Origin: Sycon ciliatum
Taxonomy: Eukaryota; Porifera; Calcarea; Leucosolenida; Sycettidae
DNA: 64,000 nt
Direction of reading: 5' to 3'
Assembly (NCBI RefSeq): GCF_964019385.1
Contig: NC_088649.1
Location: 25,330,017-25,394,016, forward strand
Shown here: positions 41,799 through 54,260 of the stretch, piece by piece
Layout: each line of letters begins with the position of its first letter
Position numbering within the stretch: the first letter of the stretch is position 1
Notes under the pieces: generated by a model
The model's input: only the letters and a program-made list of their open reading frames with translations
What the model was told of the DNA's origin: nothing
The model's database searches: none
Made by a program: the position numbers and the translations under genes

Positions 41799-42587
41799 AT
41801 GTCGACATTCTCTCCGTTATGCGACGTAGAGTCAACGGAATCCTCAATCATTTATTATTTAATCGAAATTTACTCATTACATTACCTAAGAATAATAAAG
41901 AAAACGCCCAGAAAGAAACGGCCTTCACCGCTGAAAATTGGCACGAAGAAACTTGAGGACCACAAGAAGACACTCTTGTCAAAGATTTGTCCACCAAGGA
42001 AAGGACAACAACTCAGGAGGATTCTACTTCCATATTTAACTGATTTTTCCAAAAATTACGGCATGTCCAAAAAATGCGAACCACCTCGTACATGTGTTAC
42101 ATACAACTTTATCTGTCTGATGACAAAACTCATACTCATCACAGTCAAGGTTCAAAAGATGCTGGCAAAAATGAATAGGGATTGGATACCAATACTCCTT
42201 ATGTGTACCATGTTTGTGAACTGTGTGTATCTACACTGTGACCTTTCGATCTGTTTGGGATGCATACGGCTCTATAGTACAAATTATGTGCGGTACATTA
42301 CATCATTGGTGTCCATTTGTGGCGCTGTCCCCTATGACAAGTGTCGGATTTCACTTGCCACAACTGTAGATCCGCAAACAGTGAAAGTTTCACACATCAC
42401 GTGGTCTAAATCTCATATTGTACTTTCACCACTCGTGCTGGTCATAACAAGCAGCGGATTAAATGTGCCAGCAGGGGTCTCATCGATTGGCAAATCTGGA
42501 TTGATTGCGGGCACACGGTGTAGTCCGAGCAACGCTGGCCCAATCGAACCAAACAAGGGTGTAGTTCGCAACATGTACGCATATTGA
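41799..42587 (+). CDS. 262-residue ORF, unknown and doubtful
   Basis: Open frame with a basic N-terminal third (KKTPRKKRPS), a Cys-rich hydrophobic middle (about residues 125-165) and a Gly/Ser-rich end. No domain recognised. Length is its only support; codon and residue choice look random. Could equally be noncoding sequence of a decayed element. Confidence 0.2.
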   Translation: MSTFSPLCDVESTESSIIYYLIEIYSLHYLRIIKKTPRKKRPSPLKIGTKKLEDHKKTLLSKICPPRKGQQLRRILLPYLTDFSKNYGMSKKCEPPRTCVTYNFICLMTKLILITVKVQKMLAKMNRDWIPILLMCTMFVNCVYLHCDLSICLGCIRLYSTNYVRYITSLVSICGAVPYDKCRISLATTVDPQTVKVSHITWSKSHIVLSPLVLVITSSGLNVPAGVSSIGKSGLIAGTRCSPSNAGPIEPNKGVVRNMYAY

Positions 42588-42737
42588 ACAAAGATGATGT
42601 GAATGTTGTCAAAAAAGCACCAAAGTTGTTTGAATTCTTTATTCTCACGATGGCACCATCGCCAAGAAGAGATACATTTATGAGAAGGTGAGATTGTGGG
42701 TTAAACAGTTGGAAAGTGATTTACATCACTTTAAGCT

Positions 42738-43090
42738 TTACAAGTATGGGAGAGGGTGAGCGCTGCAGGAGCAGATTGAGTTAATCAGCAGTGAGCAGAT
42801 TTCTTGTTTGAAAGCAGGTCGGGAGGAGACGTCATGAATGCTAGCAGGGAGGGCATTGTAGTATTCTAGGGACTTGTACAGTGGGGAGTCTTTACAGCGA
42901 TCGGTTCTGGAGGGTGGGAGGTGCCAAGTGCGTGCGTGTTGAAGGCTGTACTGGGCCGTAACCTGAGCGGGGGTGTTGAGCATGCGTATGTGTTGTGGGG
43001 CATATTGATATTTTAAGGAGTGAGCAAGCTGTTGTTGTTTTTGTTGTTTATTTAATATACATCGCATGTCAAACGGGCAGTTCTGCCCAA
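42738..43090 (-). pseudogene. LINE ORF2 C-terminal remnant
   Basis: IGQNCPFDMRCILNKQQ, QHIRMLNTPAQ, RTDRCKDSPLYKSLEYYNAL, then LPASIHDVSSRPAFKQEI: the usual end (Y.A...YN.LP..I ... S...FK..L). Its upstream part is cut by the MITE at 43093-43382. Confidence 0.65.
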
Positions 43091-43092
43091 TA

Positions 43093-43382
43093 CCGTAAAG
43101 TACCGTTGATCCGCCCCCACGCCATGCCGTTTTCCAGCTGGTTTTTCGACAGGGGGTGGGAATTAGATCAAGGCTGTCAAGTGCAGTACGATGTACAACA
43201 ACTTGGAGGACTCGATGTGCTAAATTGTGCACATTCTCATCCTGGATTGGCACATATTTAGTACAGCAGTGCAAGCGTCGGTTCAACATCGTATTTCGTT
43301 GTCTACGCCGAAATCGCTTCACAGGTAGAAAATCGACAGGGGGTGGGAATTAGAGAGGGGGCGGATCAACGGCACTTTACAG
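43093..43382. mobile_element. MITE, TA target (C-GTAAAGT-CCGTTGATCC ends)
   Basis: Ends CCGTAAAGTACCGTTGATCC and, inverted, CTGTAAAGTGCCGTTGATCC, then GCCCCC. TA flanks (43091-43092 and 43383-43384). The terminal C-N-GTAAA matches two other TA-flanked elements at 44674 and 48562. Confidence 0.7.
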
Positions 43383-43664
43383 TATTATGAAAGCGATGAC
43401 AACCAGAAAAAAGAGTCAGAGATGAAGAGAAAGTAAAATTAAAATTATAACACGAAAATGGAAGTAACAGTGAGGGGAGGCAGGGTTAGGACGAGCAGGA
43501 AAAAGGTTTGTATTATAAACATGGGAAATTGTGGACACAAGGTATGCTATCGATTTCCATGTTTAAAAAGTTCCTTGGCTCTCCATCTGAGAAAAAGAGA
43601 TGTCAAATTTACAAGTCGGGTCATCGTAGTATGATTCTAGCGAGCCTCATCAGCAGGTTATGAA

Positions 43665-43780
43665 AGCCATTGCATTTAACCGAATACAAATACGCGTAGC
43701 ATGCGTTTGAATCCACCGTCAGATACTAGCGACTTCATATTATCGGGCAGGCCATTCCAGAGTCGGTAGCTGGCTAGACA
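43665..43780 (-). pseudogene. LINE C-terminal fragment
   Basis: YRLWNGLPDNMKSLVSDGGF and KRMLRVFVFG in one frame: another copy of the Trp-Asn-x-Leu-Pro C-terminal motif. Confidence 0.55.
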
Positions 43781-44673
43781 CCTCGGTTGAAACACCTCCT
43801 CCAGCAACGAATCCACATACATAGAAATGTACGCACTCACCCGTCAGATCAACAGCTTCGGCAGATGTATCGTGCAATACGGCGAGAAGGCACTCTCCTC
43901 AATAGGCAGCTGAAGTCACAGTATTACATCAGAGAGTTCGAAAATCGTCGCCATGACCCACGAGGCTAATGGGCCAGTATCAATAGCTAGTCTGGTAGAG
44001 CAGCAGTGAGGGCTGCACCAGCAGCCACACTCGCTGATCTGACGACTACTATTGCCTTTGCCGAGATCGTCCATGACCCTGCCAGACCAGTCGAGGTGCC
44101 CCTGCCTCTTGCAGACCCCAATGGCGCTACCCTTTTGGAGTTTGATACTGTCAGCGTTGATGTCATCTCGAAGTTGCTTGAATCTCTTGCATCCAGCAAA
44201 GCCACCGGCTCCTATGATATTCTGTCCGGCATCCTGAAATAATGCAGAGATTAAGTCTCGCATCCCCTAACTTTTATCGTCCCCCAGTCCCTTAGGTCTG
44301 GCATCTTTCCTGCTGCCTACACAATTGCCCATGTCTGCCCTGTTTACAGATCCGGTGATAAGACCTCAGCCACCATCTACAGACCAATCTCATTGTTACA
44401 TATCGCTGCCAAGATCCTAGAGAAGATTGTCCACAATTAAGTCACTTCGTATTTCACCCAGAATCCAGACATATCTGCCATAGCAGCTGAACAATTTGCG
44501 TACCTCTCACATCATAGCTGTGAGGATGCCCTGACACTTTGCATAGACAGAACCTAACTAGAAGTCTTTGCGAATATGGGCAAGGCGTTCGACCGTGTGC
44601 ACCCCACAGGTCTACTGGATGAGCTAGTCGCAACTGGCGTAGGCAACACTGTCCTCAAGTGATTCTCAGACTA

Positions 44674-44885
44674 CTGTAAATATACACATTTTCGGCAGCT
44701 CTATAATTTCGGCTATATTCGGCACCGACCCAAAACGCCTAAATTAAAACGCCGATGAAATTTTTCACAGCATCTGTCGCACTATACCATGCCCTCTACC
44801 CCACGCCGAAAATAAATCGCCGCCGAAATGTCAAAAATCGTGAAGTGCCGAAATTTTGCAGCGCCGAAATTTTGTATATTTACAG
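44674..44885. mobile_element. MITE, TA target (CTGTAAATATACA ends) inside LINE RT
   Basis: Ends CTGTAAATATACA and TGTATATTTACAG. TA flanks (44672-44673 and 44886-44887). The interior repeats GCCGAAA and TTCGGC. Removing element plus one TA restores the LINE reading FSDYLTNRSQ. Confidence 0.8.
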
Positions 44886-45111
44886 TATCTCACGAATCGC
44901 AGTCAGCAGGTTACTGTCAGTGGTTACAAGGGTGACACCAAACCCTGTACAAGAGGGGTCCCCTAGGAGTCTGTTGTTGGGCCATTGCCTTTCTGCATGT
45001 ACCTTCGCCGAATACCCGAACTTATTCGCGAGAGTATGGTGCAGCTGCACGCGATGATATTGCGTTCTACGTATTCGGCTCTGATGTGGCTACAATCATG
45101 CTACGCGTGTT

Positions 45112-45541
<430 letters not shown>

Positions 45542-46547
45542 GCAGGATAGTATGCGGTGCCTAGAGCATCACCTCGATGAAAATGGCCTTCGGTTCAACT
45601 CCTTTAAGACACAGGTCATGTTGATGCGGCGTCCTGCCCTGCCTGCACGAGCCCAGCCTTGTAAAGTGTACCTGACCTGTAGAAATATTGTCATTTCCCC
45701 TGTCTCTACTGAGAAATACCTCTGTATACTAATCGATGATTTCTTTTATCTAGGATATGCAAGTAATGCGTATGTGCACTGTTTGAAAACTATCCCATAT
45801 CGCCAGGCTGGTAACTGTCAGCCACATTGCAATGAAAAATTCATTTCGTTTAGATAGAATGACCCCAACTGCATTAGTTCTACAACTGTGTCATCTGCAT
45901 TCGTTTGAGTTAAGAGTTAATTTGAAACTATACGGTTTGGTCTATCACTACTTGTCATCAATTGCTAGCCCCTCCTTCAATCACTGTTTACCCTGCGTTC
46001 AGCTGGCCCACACACAAATGCTCGTACTCGTGGCCAGGATACAGCTGCCTTAGTATTACCTACTGTAGAAATTGAGTATGGACTGCACTCGGTTTCATTT
46101 CTGGCGGCAGGTCGGTGGAATGCTATTCCTCCAAATTGTCGTCGAGCACAATCTGCTGATACATTTGCTCGCCTCACAAACATTCACCTAGGGTTCCCTG
46201 TAACAATGGCGGGGCCATGCCTGTTGGGACTCCCTAGTCTAATAAACACTACTAATACTTCTACTACTACTAGCCCAGCCACCTTCAGTTCTGTGCCCTG
46301 CTAGAAGCGCATAATGGCTTCCTTTAAATGCTTTTCGGCTAAATGGGTTTCTGAATTATAGCGGACCAAAGAATAGGAAACATGTCACTCAATATTGTAT
46401 TATGCTTTTTTTTTAGAATGAGGTCTGTCTCGTTATCCAAGAAACGACCAATGAGCAACGTTGCCGCCAAGGGCCTTATCAAAGTTTAAAGCCAGCTCAA
46501 TATTAATGTTACTACTCTTGATATTAACATGAGAGAGCTTGGAAGCT

Positions 46548-46777
46548 CAGGGTCCTACGCTAAGCTTTTTTTGCCTAGCTCATGCATGTTATTAGAACTG
46601 ATGGAAATGTTTTTTTCTCCATTAATTGGCTATAGTGTTTTACTTCGACCATGATGGCTACAATGCCCAACCATACCATAACGAACTGATCGGCTACATC
46701 ATTGTACTGCAAAAGTTTCCATCTGTTCGAATAACATGCAAGATGAGCTAGGCAAAAAAGAATAGCGTAGGGCCCTG
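46548..46777. mobile_element. MITE with CAGGGTCCTACGC / GCGTAGGGCCCTG ends
   Basis: Ends CAGGG and CCCTG; the TIRs share TTTTTTGCCTAGCTCAT and GCATGTTATT (inverted on the right) and GATGGAAA. hAT-like ends, but no clear duplication. Confidence 0.6.
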
Positions 46778-47027
46778 AGCGAAATAAAATAACTTTCTCT
46801 TCGCATTCGAAGGTAATACGACACCGTCTACCACACTTGATCACCAAGGCGAAAAAGCATAGTGATGTTATAAATTTTTCATCTCTCCTAATTTACTCAA
46901 GACATAACCTAGGATGCGAACCCGCACTATCGCACCGTATGCATCCCCCCGATACACTTCGCATACATACTCATTCTTCCAAGCTGCTGCACGTTATGAT
47001 CTTGCATTTGAAAGCCCTATTTGAATA

Positions 47028-47190
47028 TTGTGGCCAGCTGTCTCTGATGGTACGGTACGAGACAGGTACGGGATAGCGCCAGGCATGCCGACGTACGCGA
47101 CGGCACAAACAAACAAACACAAGGCATTAAAGCTGTGTGGACCCTGGCTAACGCAATACGTTACTGAAGTTACACCTTTTGCATAGCTAC
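47028..47190 (+). repeat. Solo LTR fragment of the Gypsy-type element
   Basis: TATTGTGGCCAGCTGT, TACGGGATAGCGCCAGGCAT, TTAAAGCTGTGTGGACCCTG and TTGCATAGCTACGGGAAT occur in the same order as in the LTR at 61685-62120, but each internal repeat is single here. Confidence 0.65.
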
Positions 47191-48162
47191 GGGAATAGCA
47201 AAGTCTGGTAATTTGAACCTCAAAACGGGCATATGTTCTGGGGGTTGGATAATTGGAATGCCCTGGCATACTGGGGTTTGATTTATCCAGATTCTACCTA
47301 TATTTTTGCACCTCAGCGTTGACTTTCTCATCTTGTCCGCAAAATTAGAATGTTTAGCGTCCTTGTGTACTTATACAAATACTATGTGTAGGTAATTGAT
47401 AACACTGCTGTGTTGTATTTTTTGAGTTTCTACCAGAAGCCGTAACGTTTTCCGTTCTGTTCTGGTTGTGCGTCTGGTCATTTCCTTTGGATATTCGCAG
47501 GTCTTATTGGTGGCTGTGATTTTTATGGTGCTAGCTTGGAGTGAACCTTCCAAAGCCTGTGGTTCGTGTACATGTAGCAACGGAGATGTCATGTCGTGCC
47601 CAAACATTGCCAAAATGTGAGTTCTACATGGTCTGGCATTTGAAAGCTTTAACTTACGTATTCAAAGCAGCAATTAGAAATATTCAGCACTTGTGCCCAT
47701 ATTAGTCTTCACATTGAACACTATTCAATGATGGAGTTAATCTTTTGATCCTTTTGAATGAATGAAACAGGTTTTGATGCAGATAATACATTAGGGTCTT
47801 TTCAATAGCATTGTTGCATGCCTTTTGCTATACAAACGTCAAGGTGATACAAAGGCACAAAGTTGCATAGATCAACTGATTTGCCGAGTTGGAAAACCAG
47901 CTTTAGAGTTACACAAACAGGTGATGGCGCTTCCTTTTATACATGTGAGCGACATACACGGCATGGCAAGGTTATTGATAATAGTAATGGGAAGTAATGG
48001 GGAGGGGAGGAGAAAAAAATCACAAGTGAAAGAAGTCACAACTGTAAGAGAACGAATATATTAAAGTCGGATGTTGAACCAACGATAACTGTAGAAATGA
48101 AAAAGGACATTTGAATTCGAGTTAAGAGTAACTCTCCATCACTCTAACTAGATACTACATAC
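47191..48162. other. No gene or element recognised
   Basis: Only short unsupported frames (for example 47825-48064 plus). Confidence 0.35.
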
Positions 48163-48561
48163 TAGTATTGAAACGATGTCAACGGGTACTCGTTAGCTCG
48201 CTCGCCAGAAACTCGGCTCGTTTGCGCGGCCAGCTCGTGTGCACTAACGAACACCGTACACCGTACTCCGTACACATGGCAGTACATGTCGACCGGGAGT
48301 CGTAAAATATGTTACGATTCCCTGTTCGATAGAGAGTCCAGTCCCGCGCAAAGTGAAATCACTCGCAGTTACAGTGTCTGTATGCCTGCGCGACACTTGA
48401 GTTGTTTGTGTTGTCGTTGCAGTTTTGGTGGACTCTGCTGATGTCTTGTTTCGCATCTGAGTGAAAATTACGCTCAGTCGTTTGGAAGTTTTCTCCCGCG
48501 ATGCATCGAAGACCAGGGCTGCTTGCTCTTTTTGCAAAACGGTCTATTCTTACAAAGGCTA

Positions 48562-49432
48562 CTGTAAAACGACAAACTTTAGCGAGAGATTAACTTTCGC
48601 GACTTTCGCGAGGAGGGTCGAATCGCGAAAGATTGACACGCGAAATAAATTTGTACGATCGATCGTTCTGCAACAAATCTGTACCGTACATGCGCATGCA
48701 TCACTCACTGCACTGACTGTACATTAACAGCGCTGATCGATGCTTGCACGGCCGGCTATGTCCAACCAAAGCGCGCAGCTGTTGCAACGACGGGTTACGT
48801 ACCAACACCAGTCTTGCAAGTCACCGTTGAAACATTAGTTGTCGTTGGAGTACGGCGACTTGAACCAGAAGAGAATAAAACGATCGATTGGAGAATGTCT
48901 CAGTATTGTGGAGAGTATTGTTGAACTTCTTGGAGCGCTTCGCTAGCTTGCTGTTGCGTAGATTCTAGTGTTGTACTGCTCGAAGAAGTCTTCTATGAGC
49001 ATCGCAGTGGCTCAGCAGTTCGAAGAGAAAGTCTTCCGATGATCCTTCTTCGAACGTGCCATCCTTTCTCCCAGTACTAGTACTTACCTTATGGTTCTCT
49101 TTGATGCCTTGATTTATTTATTTCATTTATTCCAAGCAATACATGGCTGGGGTAGCCAATGACCACTTTGCGTGGCGATTGAAGGGTTTTATAGCCAACC
49201 ATGGGTAACATGGAAAAGAGTAAGATTCCTTCTGGCCTTCCTTGATTCCTTCTTTCATTCTTTGATTTCTTCTCTCATTCTTCATGCACTCTGCGCCCAG
49301 CACTCCGAGGCTTCGTAAAAAAAATTCTTTGATTTTCGGTGGAAGGTAAAAATCGCTTAAATTAATCGCCGCTAACTGGTCCAGTTTGCAAAACGCTAAA
49401 TTTAGCCGCCGCGAAAGTTTGTCATTTTACCG
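48562..49432. mobile_element. Element with TA target (C-GTAAAA-GACAAACTTT ends)
   Basis: Ends CTGTAAAACGACAAACTTT and, inverted, CGGTAAAATGACAAACTTT. TA flanks (48560-48561 and 49433-49434). The interior has CTTTCGCGA words near the ends and no transposase. It lies within a looser pair of ends (TAGTATTGAAACGA near 48163; TCGTTTCAACAATACTA near 49670-49690), perhaps another element. Confidence 0.65.
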
Positions 49433-50083
49433 TACTTAACCACGGCGCCGAAAAGACATCTCGATACCAAACAGCCGTCCAAAGTGAAGCAGCAGCAACC
49501 CCAGTTATGCCAGTGGTGATAATTTGCGGTGATAATTTGAAGCAGCTGAAAAAAATCGAACTTTGAAAAAAGTATATTCAAAAATTCATATTTGCCACAT
49601 CAATGAAACTCGTTAGCTCGCCCGATAGCTTGCTCGTTAGTGGAACTATTCGTTCGTTTTTTATAGATACGCTCGTTTCAACAATACTATGTACAGTCAG
49701 AAAGTGCAAGAACTAGGCACAAAACTGACAGAGTACTGAGACATCTTGAATTGTGGTTCGACCTTATTGTCCATTGGTCTTGCCAGTATTGTCATCGCAA
49801 TGCATGAACATCCGCCAACGTCCTTCACAGCGGAGACTTTCAGCTCGTGCTTATCTTTCTTGTGCTCACCTTCCCCTCCTGATGTTATTTCTATAACTTA
49901 GAACCTTCCAAGTTTGAAGGCTGTTGGAGTGCACATCCAAGATCTGCTCGAGCTGTTAGCCAGTTATTTGTGAAACCAGGGCTGTTCCGAGTGCGACATT
50001 TATCAATATGGTGGCGTACCGTAGCAACCCGCATCCCAACAGCTCGCGTTCGCACAGCGTACCGACGCGTGCAGTTTTTCTGC

Positions 50084-50443
50084 TCATTTTTCAAATTTAT
50101 CGAAGAAAGTTTTTGTTTTTGGGGCGATGGATTCGTGCCTTGGAGACACCAGTGAGGATAGGAGATCTTCAGCACGCGCCGAATCTGGGTGATTGCATGT
50201 TGTGATGGTAGGAGTGGTTGTGTCGGTGTGCGGTGAGGTTGGATGTTGTCGTACCTGTACCTCTGCGGCCTGGCGGCGTTTCAGGGTGCACAGTCGTGCT
50301 GGTTGCCGACATGGGCGATATAATGTCGTGGTCGTACTGGTCGTTGACTGGGTCTTTTGGTGTGAGCTGGAGAGCAGGTTCGCTTTCCGAGTGGTGTTGG
50401 CACCGTCGAAGGCGGTTTCGGAAACGGCGCTGGCGTGGGTCAA
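50084..50443 (-). CDS. Ser/Thr-rich ORF of unknown function (two copies)
   Basis: Frame with TTSTTTTLYRPCRQPAR, a basic LKRRQAA part and HTDTTTPTITT, ending KFEK. A second copy (58410-58805 minus) keeps it open through the shared part with substitutions, then has a different C-terminus because the duplication ends. Low complexity; could be the start of a transposon ORF or noncoding. Confidence 0.3.
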   Translation of the reverse strand: MTHASAVSETAFDGANTTRKANLLSSSHQKTQSTTSTTTTLYRPCRQPARLCTLKRRQAAEVQVRQHPTSPHTDTTTPTITTCNHPDSARAEDLLSSLVSPRHESIAPKTKTFFDKFEK

Positions 50444-51321
50444 ACTCTGGGCCGCTTTTGGTGCCGAATCGGTAAGGTGAGAGTAAGTTTCAGCTCCGCT
50501 GTTCCGCTCTGTGCTGCCCGTGCTGCCGCCTTTGCATCCGGCATGCGTGGAGGTGTGTGCACTGCGACGGTTTTGGCTTTATTCCAACAAGAATGGGTGA
50601 GATATTTTCGAAAATTGAGAAATAGCTCAAAACCCACTCGTAGCGTTCATGACGAGTAGACCCATCCGAACTCGTGAGACACGAATATGTTTCGCATTGT
50701 GACGACTGGTCTCTAAACCAGCTCCCCCTTCGCGAAGAAGTTTCAATAACTCAATAAGCGTGACATTTAGTGCGACAACAAGAGATACTCACTGGACATT
50801 AATAACGAGGTTTTCACAACCTACCTAACAGCCTAAGTGTGAATTTAATTTGCTTATGCTTGCTTGCAAAGGTTGGGTTTCTTTGTGTGGATGTATACGG
50901 CTTCAAAACAATCTAGCACTGCGTACACATGACACAATCGAACAAAATCATCTGAATACACAGCACAACAATCAGGATGCTCAAACAAATGACTAGCAAT
51001 GGACGACTAATACATCAGAATAATCAGCATGTGCGGTGAACACAACCGATACCAAATGGCTAGTCATGTGGACCCTAGCCAGTGCCGCTGTCAGTGCTTT
51101 AGACGCTGCCATCGTCCAGCAAAGAATCATCCTGGTACAAGATGATCTAACGCAGCGGCATCAACACAAAGCAACGTCACCTCACAATTAACTAGACCAT
51201 TGGAAAAACAACCGGACAAGACACTTACTGGCATGGCAGTGAAAGGAACCACATCAACTAGAAGAATGAGAAGATCGGCAATGACGGCAATGGCAGTAGG
51301 AGCAGTCTGAAGAACAAATTG

Positions 51322-51402
51322 CCTGACTCCACCAAGACTCGAACCAGGGACTCTCGCTTGTAGCCAGCGATGCTGTAACCACTGAGCTATGGTGTAGTGG
51401 TC
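51322..51402 (-). mobile_element. tRNA-derived SINE head, copy 1
   Basis: On the minus strand, TAGCTCAGTGG (A box, 51379-51389) and GGTTCGAGTCT (B box, 51335-51345) at tRNA spacing: an internal Pol III promoter. The flanking ~120 bases towards 51520 are shared with the other copies. Acceptor pairing is poor, so a SINE and not a tRNA gene. Confidence 0.65.
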
Positions 51403-51603
51403 ATCCCAGCAGAAAACGTTCAACATTTTCTTCAGACTTCGAAACTCACACTTTGTGTGAATCTATACAGGCTGGTGGGACGCAGCCCTCACTGTAATCC
51501 ACACACTCCACCTACAAACTAGCACGCAATATTCTTAAAAGATCATACATCCTATCCAAATTCTACTTTGTTTTCCCAGAGATTTGAACTATAATCAACT
51601 TGT

Positions 51604-51828
51604 TCACCTACCTGACGGGCTGTTCAAAGCCACAACCAAATTACAAACCCTGTAAGTCATGTTGTGAATGTACCGTAAAAAGGCCTTTTTGTCCAAGTTC
51701 TTTTGAGATGTGGCAAATGGGATTTCGGGATATTGCATCTCGTTGAATGATCTCATGTACCCTTTATGACCCGAATCTGACGCCGCTCGTGGAAGACTTT
51801 TCCAGGTAGAACTCCGTGTTGGAAGCAA
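51604..51828 (-). CDS. Exon-like block of unknown protein, copy 1
   Basis: MRSFNEMQYPEIPFATSQKN, AFLRYIHNMTYRVCNLVVAL and NSPSG, ending at CAG/GTAGGTGA, a good splice donor. Also present at 60060-60296 (near-identical) and, diverged and frameshifted, at about 54485-54640, where EMPNPENPFAVSEK and the donor are still visible. Family not recognised; probably part of a repeated element gene. Confidence 0.35.
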   Translation of the reverse strand: MLPTRSSTWKSLPRAASDSGHKGYMRSFNEMQYPEIPFATSQKNLDKKAFLRYIHNMTYRVCNLVVALNSPSGR

Positions 51829-51840
51829 AGAGCTGAGATA

Positions 51841-52560
51841 GTGTCTTTACAAGTTCCATTGCGCATTCCTTCAAGAAAGAAACTAGCTCCTGCGATTTCT
51901 TTTCCACTTAGCCACCTATTTAACCTCTCCTTTACCACAGGCAAGTTCTCTACCAACTGGAAACTGGCTAAATTTTTGCCTATTTACAAGTGCAAAGGCA
52001 GCAAATCCCAAGCGAGTAACTATCGCCCAATTTCCCTCCTGTCCTGTATTTCCAAACTTTGCGAATGGCTCTTCTTCAATCAATTATATAATCATATTTC
52101 TCCTGCTCTGGATCCCGCGCAATCTGGGTTTCGTCGTGGTGACTCGACCGCTCTACAGCTCACCAAGCTGATCCAAAACATTGCCGACCATCGTCATATG
52201 GGGCGGAAAGTTGCCATATGCTTTTTCGACCTCGGGAAAGCTTTCGACGCCGTGTGGCACTGTGCATTACTTGCTAAACTTTCCAAAGTTTTCGGTGTGC
52301 GTGGCGCAGCGCTAGAGTGGATTACAGACTACCTATTCGACAGAACGCAAGTTGTCTTTGTAGGTGGACTTCTCTCAGATGCCTCACCTGTTCTGTCCGG
52401 AGTGCCGCAGGGATCCATCCTAGGGCCCTCCTTTTCTAAGTGTATATTAACGATCTTCCCAGTCATGTTGAAGGTGTGTCCTTATTTGCTGATGATGCAC
52501 TGCTCCGGTTCAATGAGTGTCCAGAAAGGCTGCGAGACAGTCTCCAGTGCGGCATCAGCG
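51841..52560 (+). pseudogene. LINE RT fragment, copy 1 (frameshifted before motif C)
   Basis: WKLAKFLPIYKCKGSKSQAS, NYRPISLLSCISK, FFDLGKAFDAVWH (motif A), SGVPQGSILGP (motif B). A frameshift at about 52430 moves VYINDLPSHVEGVSLFADDA (motif C) into another frame, and a stop follows. The listed frame after 52435 is not the RT. Confidence 0.8.
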
Positions 52561-52897
52561 AAGTCTAGGACTCGGATGACTATGCTCAAAACCCCAATAA
52601 TGACTATTGTGTTGAGCTCATCACGTTATCTGGTTGCAGTAATATAGATCAGGTGGGAATATAGACATTATGTCGATAGGAATCAACTTTATTCTCTTTG
52701 TCGAGCTATGTCGCTCCGGCAACAGATGTCATCCATGCGTGAAACACAAAATTACTGTTGGCATCCTAAAAAATGCACGAAACACACGACCAACTTTTCA
52801 AGATACACGAAATAGCCGTGGATGCATTTCCGTACCCAACAAGTCGATCTCTCCGGGTTGTATCTGAAAAGCAAGTGCTCGAACCTGTCATACCTGT

Positions 52898-53346
52898 CAT
52901 ACTGGCCAACCCTCCCGGTTTTCCTGGGAAAATCCCGGGAAATCAACACTACTCCCGGGGTCCTGGGGATTTGAAGGAAAATACCGGAAAAGTTACAGTG
53001 TCGTCTGATACAGGATTTTTCTGAAAACTCCATGGATTTGCTTTGAATGTCCCGGTTTTTTCAAAAATATATACGGTGCGCACTTGCACTTCGAACTGTT
53101 AACGGCACTTTCAAGACCTGACCACAAGATCTGCACTGACAGGCGCTATAGGCGGGCGCCAACGCGCCGACTGATCGAACTGCAGTGCAGGGTTGAACTG
53201 TGCCGTACGCAGATCTGCAGAGTTGAACTTTTTTTGGCGGGAAAATCCCTTTTCACTTGTTTTGTGCCATCCAGGGATTTTGCGAAAATTTCAGGGATTC
53301 TGCTTGTATTGTCAAGGGATTGAGATTTTTGTGGGTGGTCCGTATG
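52898..53346. mobile_element. Possible MITE (CATAC-G-CCA-CC ends)
   Basis: CATACTGGCCAACCCTCCCG on the left and, inverted, CATACGGACCACCC on the right, with CCCGGGA-rich sequence inside. The TIR is short and no duplication was identified. Confidence 0.35.
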
Positions 53347-54180
53347 CTACGTGGTCGAAATTTCAAATGATATTCCTGGAAAACAGGTTGCAGCTAGATC
53401 CCAAATCATGAAGTGCAGGGCATCGTGCCTCTTCATGGTTTCACTCAAGCAGCATTCCATCATACATCACAGTAGTAGCATAGCAAATATCATGTTGCTG
53501 ATCAACCTGATCATCTAGATTTTGATTCTCATCTTGATTGAAATCGATCAAATCCGTCGATCTGCTATGTCACGCGGTGGTCGGCACACGGCCAGTTTCA
53601 GGATGTAAAATATCGTGCTTCGATCGCACAAATCGAGATTTGTGTGTTAGTGTGTGCGTGTATGTGTGCATGTGTGTGGGTGTTACTATGTGTGTGCGTG
53701 TTACTATGTGTGTGCGTGTTACTATGTGTGTGTGTGTTTGGGGGGGGGGGGGTGAGCGAGATTAAGCGCGTGCTTGTTAGTGCTGGACCTTCGCCTACTG
53801 CATCTGCCTCTGAAATAGCCTGACCATGTATACATTCACGCGATTACTCCTCTCGCTATCGTATTATCACACCTCTCTCTGCTTAGATATACCAGCGCTG
53901 CCTCCTATTCCATTATTGCTGTCTGATGATTGGTTCAGCCATGGTTCAGCACAACGGAATTAATTTGCCAAGGTTTTCAATGCGTGTCTTTGTGTCTTTT
54001 GTATACATAATAATAATCCCTCGTCATAACTCGTAATAGGTTGTCCTTCTGCTCTTTTACCATAATTAAATTGGCTCACCACTAGAACTAACACATTATC
54101 GTAATTTATTGTTTTACTGCTTATAGAGTTCACTAAATCGAGGGTAAGACACAAAGGGGAACAGACTGAAGAAAAAATTG
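53347..54180. other. (GT)n with TTACTAT interruptions and poly-G; otherwise nothing
   Basis: GTGTGTGCGTGTTACTAT repeats three times at about 53640-53740, ending in ~14 G. No gene recognised in the rest. Confidence 0.6.
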
Positions 54181-54181
54181 A

Positions 54182-54260
54182 CTGACACCACAAGGACTCG
54201 ATCCAGGGACCCTCGCTTGCAGCTAGTAATGCTGTCACAACTGAGCTATGGTGTAGTGGT
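54182..54260 (-). mobile_element. tRNA-derived SINE head, diverged copy
   Basis: Minus strand TAGCTCAGTTG (A box) and GGATCGAGTCC (B box), followed by the same flank as the other copies. More diverged, so an independent older copy. Confidence 0.6.

Larger units (their letters stand above)
50146..52415. repeat. Dispersed segmental duplication, copy 1
   Basis: Matches 58508-60878 with scattered substitutions and several indels; the largest is about 150 bp extra in copy 2 near 59465-59580. Contains the minus-strand frame at 50084-50443, a SINE, an exon-like block and a LINE RT. Confidence 0.85.

Noticed and set aside
51322..51402. Genuine tRNA gene on the minus strand
   Set aside because: A and B boxes are present, but acceptor-stem pairing is poor and the flanks are shared with other copies, as in a SINE.
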